Below, piece by piece: positions 7,452 through 11,278 of a stretch of 11,278 nucleotides of DNA. The stretch spans positions 1 to 11,278 of the forward strand of contig JACQTN010000229.1 in the NCBI GenBank assembly GCA_016210785.1, read 5' to 3'. The position numbers and the translations under genes were made by a program. A model generated the notes under the pieces. It saw nothing but the letters and a program-made list of their open reading frames with translations, had not been told where the DNA came from and made no database searches. Origin of the DNA: Armatimonadota bacterium (GTDB taxonomy: Bacteria > Sysuimicrobiota > Sysuimicrobiia > Sysuimicrobiales > JACQTN01). How positions within the stretch are numbered: position 1 is the stretch's first letter; each line of letters starts with the position of its first letter.

Positions 7452-7473
7452 CCGCGGTACGGTGCCAGCCTCG

Positions 7474-7502
7474 TTGAGTTTTCTGTGTGTCTATGCTATG
7501 AT
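7474..7502 (+). promoter_or_regulatory. Sigma-70-type promoter of the toxin-antitoxin pair
   Basis: TTGAGT (7474-7479) and TATGAT (7497-7502) are separated by exactly 17 bases in a locally AT-rich stretch that contrasts with the surrounding GC-rich DNA. It lies 53 bases before the antitoxin ATG. An alternative -10, TATGCT, lies at 7492-7497. Confidence 0.65.
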
Positions 7503-7526
7503 GCCATTGTGTCAAAGCGACATGGC
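7503..7526. promoter_or_regulatory. Candidate antitoxin operator (imperfect inverted repeat)
   Basis: GCCAT (7503-7507) and ATGGC (7522-7526) are inverted copies just after the -10 box, with a nested TGTC/GACA pair (7510-7513, 7519-7522) whose centre is offset by about 1.5 bases. Ribbon-helix-helix antitoxins usually repress their own promoter from such sites, so the position fits. The symmetry is imperfect and could be chance. Confidence 0.35.
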
Positions 7527-7555
7527 GCCGTCTTCCGGCGTACGGGAGGCCCGGT

Positions 7556-7831
7556 ATGGCACAGGCCGCAAGGAAAGAATCTGAGCGTGAGCCGTATGTG
7601 CGCACCAGCATTCGCCTGCCGCAGGGTCTGGCGAAGCTGCTAGGTCATACGTCCGTGGCCCTCCGCCGCTCCCAGAACCAGCTCATCGTTGAGGCCATCG
7701 AACGTTACCTCGGGGAGCTCATCGGCGATGAACTCTCACCCCGGGAGTGGAAGCGAGTAGAAGAGGGGCTGGCTCAGGTCGCGCGTGGCGAGGTCGTCCG
7801 CTGGCGAGATATCAAGCGGACAAATGCTTGA
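7556..7831 (+). CDS. Ribbon-helix-helix antitoxin of a type II toxin-antitoxin system
   Basis: The protein has 91 residues. After a charged leader, YVRTSIRLP (14-22) forms the DNA-contacting beta-strand of a ribbon-helix-helix fold, followed by helix 1 (about 23-36) and helix 2 (about 40-54, NQLIVEAIERYLGEL). The C-terminal part (58-91), with a predicted helix and GEVVRWRDIK, would wrap and neutralise the toxin. It likely acts as a dimer and represses the promoter at 7474-7502. GGGAGG at 7544-7549 sets the ATG. It overlaps the toxin start by eight bases (ATGCTTGA), the classical antitoxin-first arrangement. The separate promoter, the lower GC of its leader and its position in the middle of metabolic genes suggest independent acquisition. 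Confidence 0.85.
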   Translation: MAQAARKESEREPYVRTSIRLPQGLAKLLGHTSVALRRSQNQLIVEAIERYLGELIGDELSPREWKRVEEGLAQVARGEVVRWRDIKRTNA

Positions 7832-8084
7832 CATCGTCCTGTCGCGCAATGCTGCGCGCAGGTATGAACGAGTGGACAAACCCACGGCGCGACGCTTCGA
7901 CGAGTGCCTGCAACGTGTCAGCGTCGATCCCTACGGCGGTGATTCACGTCCCCTCAAGGGCCCGCTCATGGGGCTGTGGCGCAGCAGGGTCGGCGACTGG
8001 CGTGTGATCTACAGGATCGACCTGGCGGATCAAAGAGTAACGATCATCGACATCCTGCCTCGAGGCGAGGCTTACCGGAAGTGA
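7824..8084 (+). CDS. RelE/ParE-superfamily toxin
   Basis: From the ATG at 7824 the protein has 86 residues, the normal toxin size; a start at 7785 would add 13 residues read through the antitoxin gene and is unlikely. The fold signature is present: an N-terminal strand (MLDIVLSRNAAR), a helical pair (about 8-33), then the core LKGPLMGLWRSRVGDWRVIYRID at 44-66 and a last strand VTIIDILPRGEAYR at 72-85. Lys45, Arg53, Arg60, Arg80 and Tyr84 are in places where RelE-type mRNA interferases carry functional residues. A ParE-like gyrase poison is less likely but cannot be excluded. Expression is coupled to the antitoxin by an eight-base overlap. The gene looks intact, so it should be toxic unless paired. 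It ends 29 bases before the first hydrolase gene. Confidence 0.87.
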   Translation: MLDIVLSRNAARRYERVDKPTARRFDECLQRVSVDPYGGDSRPLKGPLMGLWRSRVGDWRVIYRIDLADQRVTIIDILPRGEAYRK

Positions 8085-8113
8085 TAGTCCGCTCTCCCCA
8101 TCGGAGGTCGACC

Positions 8114-8884
8114 ATGATCATCGATGCCCACGCCCACCTCGGCCCATCCTTCGCCACCCGGCCGGCGTTCCTGCCCGCCGTGAAACCCGAGGAGGTCATC
8201 GCCATCCTCGACCGCAGCGGCATCGACCGCGCCTGTGTCTTCGCCGCGGCGTGGGAGGGGCCGGAGTTTACCGATCCCTACTACGAGCGGGGCAACGAGG
8301 CGGTGGCGGAGGCGGTGCGGCGCTACCCGGACCGGCTCATCGGCTACTGCCGCGTGGACCCCAACTGGACGAGACAGGCGGTGCGGGAGATGGAGCGGGG
8401 CAGGCGCGACTTCGGCTTCCGCGGCCTCAAGCTCCACCCGCTGTGGGAGCACTTCTGGAGCAGCAATCTCAAGATCCTGCGGCCGGTGTTTGAACTCTGC
8501 CGCGAATACCGCTGGCCGGTTTTCTTTCACGCGGGCTACTACCCCACGTGCCAGCCGGCGCTGTTCGTGGGACTGGCGAAGGCGTTCCTCGACGTCCCCA
8601 TCATCCTGGCCCACCTGGCCTACGCCCACACCGCGGACGCCATCGTGGTGGCGAAGCGCCATCCCAACATCTACCTGGAGACCTCCGCCAACTCCTCGTC
8701 CCCTGCCATCGCGGAGACGCTGAAGCGGGTCGGACCCGACCAGGTGCTGTACGGATCGGACCTGCCCTTCACCGAGCCGCGCGACGTGATGGCCAAGATC
8801 AAGGCGGCTCCCGGGATCACCGCGGAGGCCCTGCGGAAGATCATGGGGGGAAACATGGCGCGGCTGCTGGGCGAGGCCCAGTGA
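8114..8884 (+). CDS. Amidohydrolase_2-family metal-dependent hydrolase, copy 1
   Basis: The protein has 256 residues and is a TIM-barrel enzyme of COG2159/PF04909, whose members include decarboxylases (ACMSD, gamma-resorcylate decarboxylase), hydratases and lactonases. Expected metal and catalytic residues are present: His6 and His8 in DAHAH on strand 1, Lys106 and His108 in GLKLHP, His139 in FFHAGYY, His167 in LAHLAY and Asp216 in YGSDLPF. No signal peptide is seen, so it is cytoplasmic. The ATG at 8114 begins directly at the strand-1 motif and has GGAGGT at 8103-8108; the frame is open farther upstream into the toxin gene, but that extension is not used. It is followed by two paralogues with 28 bases and then a four-base overlap. 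Copy 3 is its nearest relative here. The substrate is unknown. Confidence 0.9.
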   Translation: MIIDAHAHLGPSFATRPAFLPAVKPEEVIAILDRSGIDRACVFAAAWEGPEFTDPYYERGNEAVAEAVRRYPDRLIGYCRVDPNWTRQAVREMERGRRDFGFRGLKLHPLWEHFWSSNLKILRPVFELCREYRWPVFFHAGYYPTCQPALFVGLAKAFLDVPIILAHLAYAHTADAIVVAKRHPNIYLETSANSSSPAIAETLKRVGPDQVLYGSDLPFTEPRDVMAKIKAAPGITAEALRKIMGGNMARLLGEAQ

Positions 8885-8912
8885 AATCACCGTCACTCAG
8901 AGGAGGACCGCC

Positions 8913-9686
8913 GTGATCATCGACGCGCACGCGCATTTCGGCCCGGGGCTGCGCAGCACCGCGCCCTTCGGCCCGCTGTTCGATATCCCCAACGGCCGGT
9001 CGCTCATCGGCCGCATGAACAGGACCGGCATCCAGCGGGCGGTCGCTTTCGCCCCGCGCTGGCAGGGCGGCGCCTTCATCGACCCGGATTACCGCAAGGC
9101 CAATGCCGCCATCGCCCGAGGCGTGAAGCGCTACCCCGACCGGCTGGTGGGGTTCGCCCGCGTGAACCCAAAGTTCGGCAAGAAGGCCGCCGCGGAACTG
9201 GAGCGGTGCTTCACCCAGTACGGCTTCTGCGGGCTGAAGCTCGACCCGGAGACCGAGGCGTTCTCCCCGCTCGACCTGGACCTGCTCGGACCGCTCATGG
9301 AGATCTGTCAGGCCCGCGGAGCGCCGGTGCTGATGCATACCTCCTTCCATCCGGCCCAGCCTCTCCAGTCCCTGGAGCTGATCGACGCATTCCCGAAGAT
9401 CAACTTCATCCTGGGCCACATGGGATACCGCATCGTCAGCGACGCTGTCATCACCGCGGAGGCCGCCCGCAACGTGTATCTCGAGACCTCCGGCAACATG
9501 CCCTCCTACATCGCGCGGACGGTCAAGCGCATGGGCGCGGAGCGGATGCTCTTCGGCACCGACATGCCCTTCACCGATCCCAAACTGGAGGTGGACCGGC
9601 TGCAGTCGCTGGGGCTGACCCCGGCGCAGATGGACCGCATCTTCTCGGGGACGCTGCTGGAATTGCTCGGGAGGTGGCCGGCATGA
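8913..9686 (+). CDS. Amidohydrolase_2-family metal-dependent hydrolase, copy 2 (divergent)
   Basis: The protein has 257 residues from a GTG at 8913, with AGGAGG at 8901-8906. It has the same barrel plan as its neighbours: His6/His8 in DAHAH, Lys109 in GLKLDP, His142 in LMHTSF, His169 in LGHMGY and Asp217 in FGTDMPF. It differs where copies 1 and 3 agree. GLKLHP becomes GLKLDP (Asp111), FFHxGYYP becomes LMHTSFHP, and the C-terminal MGGNMARxLG becomes FSGTLLELLG. The metal site itself is intact, so it is probably active with an altered substrate pocket rather than a dead copy. Its stop overlaps the ATG of copy 3, so the two are translated together, consistent with a mixed oligomer or sequential reactions (inference). 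Confidence 0.9.
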   Translation: MIIDAHAHFGPGLRSTAPFGPLFDIPNGRSLIGRMNRTGIQRAVAFAPRWQGGAFIDPDYRKANAAIARGVKRYPDRLVGFARVNPKFGKKAAAELERCFTQYGFCGLKLDPETEAFSPLDLDLLGPLMEICQARGAPVLMHTSFHPAQPLQSLELIDAFPKINFILGHMGYRIVSDAVITAEAARNVYLETSGNMPSYIARTVKRMGAERMLFGTDMPFTDPKLEVDRLQSLGLTPAQMDRIFSGTLLELLGRWPA

Positions 9687-10471
9687 GCAACGGCCGGAGC
9701 ATCGTGCTGGACGCCCACACTCACATGGGGCCGGGGCTCCGCAACCATTCCTATGAGTTGCCGCTCGACCTGGTGGAGGCGGAGAGCCTGGTGGCGGTGA
9801 TGGACGAGGCGGGCATCGACAGGGCCGTGACGTTCGCGCCGCTGCTGGAGGGCGGGGAGTTCGAGGACCCGCTGTACGAGCGGGCGAACCGGGTCGTCCA
9901 CGAGGCGACGCGGAGGTTCCCCGGCCGCATCATCGGCTATTGCCGCGTCAACCCTAACTTCGGCCAGCAGGCGCTGGACGAGATGAAGCGCTGCCGCGAG
10001 GAGTACGGACTGCGCGGGCTCAAGCTGCACCCGGACTGGGAATTCTTCTATGCCAACTCGCGCGTGGTCAATCCCCTGATGGAGCGCTGCGCCGAGTACG
10101 GCTGGCCGGTCTTCTTCCACACGGGCTACTACCCGCTGTCGCACCCCGCGCTCTTCCTGCCCGTGGCGAAGGCGTTCCCGACCGTGCCCATCATCATGGC
10201 GCACCTGGGCTACCGGCACACCGCCGACTGCATCGTCGTCGCACACCGCTGTCCCAACGTCTACCTGGAGACCTCCGGCAACAGCAGCCAGGTGGCGATC
10301 CAGGAGACGCTGAAGCAGGTGGGACCCGATCGGCTCCTCTTCGGCTCGGACGTGCCGTACACGCTGGCGGAGGACGTGATGCAGAAGATTCGCACGCTGC
10401 CCGGGCTCACGAAGGAGAACGAGGCGAGGATCATGGGCGGCAACATGGCCCGCATCCTCGGCATGTCCTGA
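9683..10471 (+). CDS. Amidohydrolase_2-family metal-dependent hydrolase, copy 3
   Basis: The protein has 262 residues. The ATG at 9683 overlaps the previous stop (ATGA) and has GGGAGGT at 9669-9675; the frame is open back to 9206, but that part is out-of-frame shadow of copy 2. A six-residue N-terminal extension precedes the strand-1 motif DAHTH (His12, His14). Further landmarks are GLKLHP (Lys114, His116), FFHTGYYP (His146), MAHLGY (His174), YLETSGNSS and FGSDVPY (Asp223). By eye more than half of residues match copy 1 over the C-terminal two thirds, including FFHxGYYP, HTAD and MGGNMAR. Copies 1 and 3 thus arose by a more recent duplication than copy 2, or copy 2 has diverged faster. A palindromic repeat follows and probably ends the unit. 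Confidence 0.9.
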   Translation: MSNGRSIVLDAHTHMGPGLRNHSYELPLDLVEAESLVAVMDEAGIDRAVTFAPLLEGGEFEDPLYERANRVVHEATRRFPGRIIGYCRVNPNFGQQALDEMKRCREEYGLRGLKLHPDWEFFYANSRVVNPLMERCAEYGWPVFFHTGYYPLSHPALFLPVAKAFPTVPIIMAHLGYRHTADCIVVAHRCPNVYLETSGNSSQVAIQETLKQVGPDRLLFGSDVPYTLAEDVMQKIRTLPGLTKENEARIMGGNMARILGMS

Positions 10472-10483
10472 ACACGAGTCCCC

Positions 10484-10502
10484 CCTCTCCCTCTGGGAGA
10501 GG
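10484..10502 (+). terminator. 8-bp hairpin after the hydrolase genes
   Basis: CCTCTCCC (10484-10491) pairs with GGGAGAGG (10495-10502) around TCT, followed by only TTTGG. It begins 13 bases after the stop of copy 3. It is the left arm of a common type of intergenic palindrome and could end or attenuate transcription, though the T-run is short. Confidence 0.45.
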
Positions 10503-10507
10503 TTTGG

Positions 10508-10575
10508 TGACCCCTCGAAATCACTGGAGAACGTCGCCGCGACGAGGGGGCCCCGAAGTGATTTCGAGGGGGTCA
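10508..10575. mobile_element. 68-bp MITE-like element with 18-bp terminal inverted repeats
   Basis: TGACCCCTCGAAATCACT (10508-10525) is mirrored by its reverse complement at 10557-10575, where one extra G in the G-run is the only difference. Inside is a further perfect hairpin GTCGC-C-GCGAC (10533-10543). The element carries no open frame, so any movement would need a transposase elsewhere. A long RNA hairpin with a structural role is the alternative reading. Confidence 0.45.
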
Positions 10576-10660
10576 GGGTGAGGGAAGTACGAGGCCCAGC
10601 GCGCGGCCCCGCAGCACACCACGGAACCCGGGGATACCCCCGATACCAGGAGGCACTCAC

Positions 10661-11278
10661 ATGCCGGAGATCGTCGGAGAGTACGTCGACCGGGCCTGCA
10701 CGGTGGAGATGCGGCCAGGCCGGAGCAACCTGTCCCGCGGCGTCATCCACCGTCTCTACGAGGCGGCGCGGAAAGTGGTGGGCAAGCCCCTCACCTACGC
10801 GGCCGCCGACCTCCTGCTCAGCCGCGTGAAGCCCGGGGACAGCGTCTTCATCGTCACGGGCGCGGCGGGCCCGCCGCTGTACCCGGTGGCCGAGGTGGAC
10901 GGCTACCTGGGCGCGGTGGCCATCGCCCGAGCCATGCTGCTGGGCGCCGGCGCGCAACCCGTGCTCATCGCGGAAGAGCGCTGCTGGGAGCCGATGCGGG
11001 CCACCTGCCGCGGGGCGGACATCAACCTGGACCGGGCGGGCGAGGGGCCCCGGGCGCTGCCCGTCCTCTTCGAGCCGCTGCCGCTCGACAGAGCCGGCTG
11101 CGAGCGCCGCGCGGCAGAACTGCTCAACACGTACAAGCCCAAGGCAGTGCTGGCGATCGAGCGCCTCTCCCCGAACCGACGCGAACTCATCCACGGCGCC
11201 ACCGGCATCAACTACGACGACGTCCACGCCAAGGCCCAGTACCTGTTCGACGGCGCAAAGGCGCTCGGCATCGCCACC
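10661..11278 (+). CDS. D-glutamate cyclase-like (DUF4392) protein, 5' part
   Basis: The first 206 residues are visible; the frame runs off the window without a stop. AGGAGG at 10648-10653 is seven bases before the ATG. The pattern fits the D-glutamate cyclase-like C-terminal domain (PF14336/DUF4392): SRGVIH near 25-30, VFIVTGAAGPPLYPVAEVDGYLGAVAIARAM (62-92, with Glu78 and Asp80), VLIAEE (101-106), then AVLAIERLSPNR (162-173) and GATGINYDDVHAKAQYLFDGAKALGIAT (179-206). The family's glycine-rich GDGGNEIGMG-type motif would lie past the edge. Characterised relatives close D-glutamate to 5-oxo-D-proline, but bacterial members are mostly untested. The gene follows the three hydrolases after 189 bases and a repeat, so it may be separately transcribed. 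Placement rests on motif memory, not a search. Confidence 0.8.
   Translation, partial: MPEIVGEYVDRACTVEMRPGRSNLSRGVIHRLYEAARKVVGKPLTYAAADLLLSRVKPGDSVFIVTGAAGPPLYPVAEVDGYLGAVAIARAMLLGAGAQPVLIAEERCWEPMRATCRGADINLDRAGEGPRALPVLFEPLPLDRAGCERRAAELLNTYKPKAVLAIERLSPNRRELIHGATGINYDDVHAKAQYLFDGAKALGIAT

Larger units (their letters stand above)
10484..10584. repeat. Intergenic palindromic repeat interrupted by a small inverted-repeat element
   Basis: The flanks (10484-10507 and 10576-10584, ending GGGTGAGGG) together look like the widespread repeat that runs CCCTCTCCC-loop-GGGAGAGG-TTGG-GGTGAGGG. Between them lies a segment with long inverted ends (10508-10575). No gene is visible in 10472-10660 apart from this and the ribosome site of the next gene. 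I recognise the outer repeat from memory and cannot count copies here. Confidence 0.55.

Noticed and set aside
7976..8113. Longer N-terminus for hydrolase copy 1
   Set aside because: The extension is out-of-frame reading of the toxin gene; the ATG at 8114 has a strong SD and begins at the strand-1 motif.
9206..9682. Longer N-terminus for hydrolase copy 3
   Set aside because: This part is a shadow of copy 2; the coupled ATG at 9683 gives the family's normal start.
10629..10647. GATACC direct repeat before the cyclase-like gene as an operator
   Set aside because: Only six bases repeated in a GC-rich leader; too short to support a site.
9506..11227. 573-codon minus-strand frame opposite hydrolase copies and the cyclase-like gene
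   Set aside because: It crosses three genes and the repeat, has no family features, and the plus-strand genes are unambiguous.

Overview
The window is GC-rich (roughly two thirds G+C by eye) and densely packed. Every supported gene is on the plus strand, with stop/start overlaps, short gaps and strong Shine-Dalgarno (SD) sites, as expected of bacterial operons. The substrate-binding protein has a signal peptide without a lipobox cysteine, so it is probably a soluble periplasmic protein of a diderm. High-GC soil or sediment lineages rich in dipeptide-type transporters (for example Rokubacteria, Sysuimicrobiota/CSP1-3 or Proteobacteria) would fit, but nothing here fixes the taxon.

Layout. Positions 1-33 are probably the last codons of an upstream gene overlapping the next start by ATGA. 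30-665 encodes an unrecognised membrane-anchored protein with a proline-rich linker. 733-2798 holds two overlapping dehydrogenase genes, an Ldh-type malate/L-lactate dehydrogenase family member and a D-2-hydroxyacid dehydrogenase. 2872-3891 is a COG2309 metalloprotein of the aminopeptidase T/NicX type. 3932-7451 is a dipeptide-type ABC importer: binding protein and two permeases, with no ATPase gene in the window. 7474-8084 is a type II toxin-antitoxin pair with its own promoter, visibly less GC-rich around that promoter. 8114-10471 carries three consecutive paralogous metal-dependent hydrolases of the amidohydrolase_2 family. From 10661 to the edge runs the start of a D-glutamate cyclase-like (DUF4392) protein.

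How the genes may work together. A dipeptide-type importer flanked by 2-hydroxy/2-oxo acid dehydrogenases, a COG2309 metalloenzyme, three amidohydrolase-fold enzymes and a D-glutamate cyclase-like protein looks like a catabolic or salvage cluster for a small amide-, peptide- or ring-containing carboxylate. The substrate cannot be read from the sequence, and the toxin-antitoxin pair is likely a passenger.

The most notable non-coding points are three. The first permease has no canonical start codon where homology and the SD site place the start (ATC at 5615). A hairpin plus a dispersed-type repeat lies between the binding protein and that permease. An apparent nested repeat lies at 10484-10584, where a 68-bp element with 18-bp inverted ends seems to interrupt a common palindromic intergenic repeat. 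No gene-free stretch exceeds 190 bases. I see no tRNA, rRNA, CRISPR array or insertion-sequence transposase.
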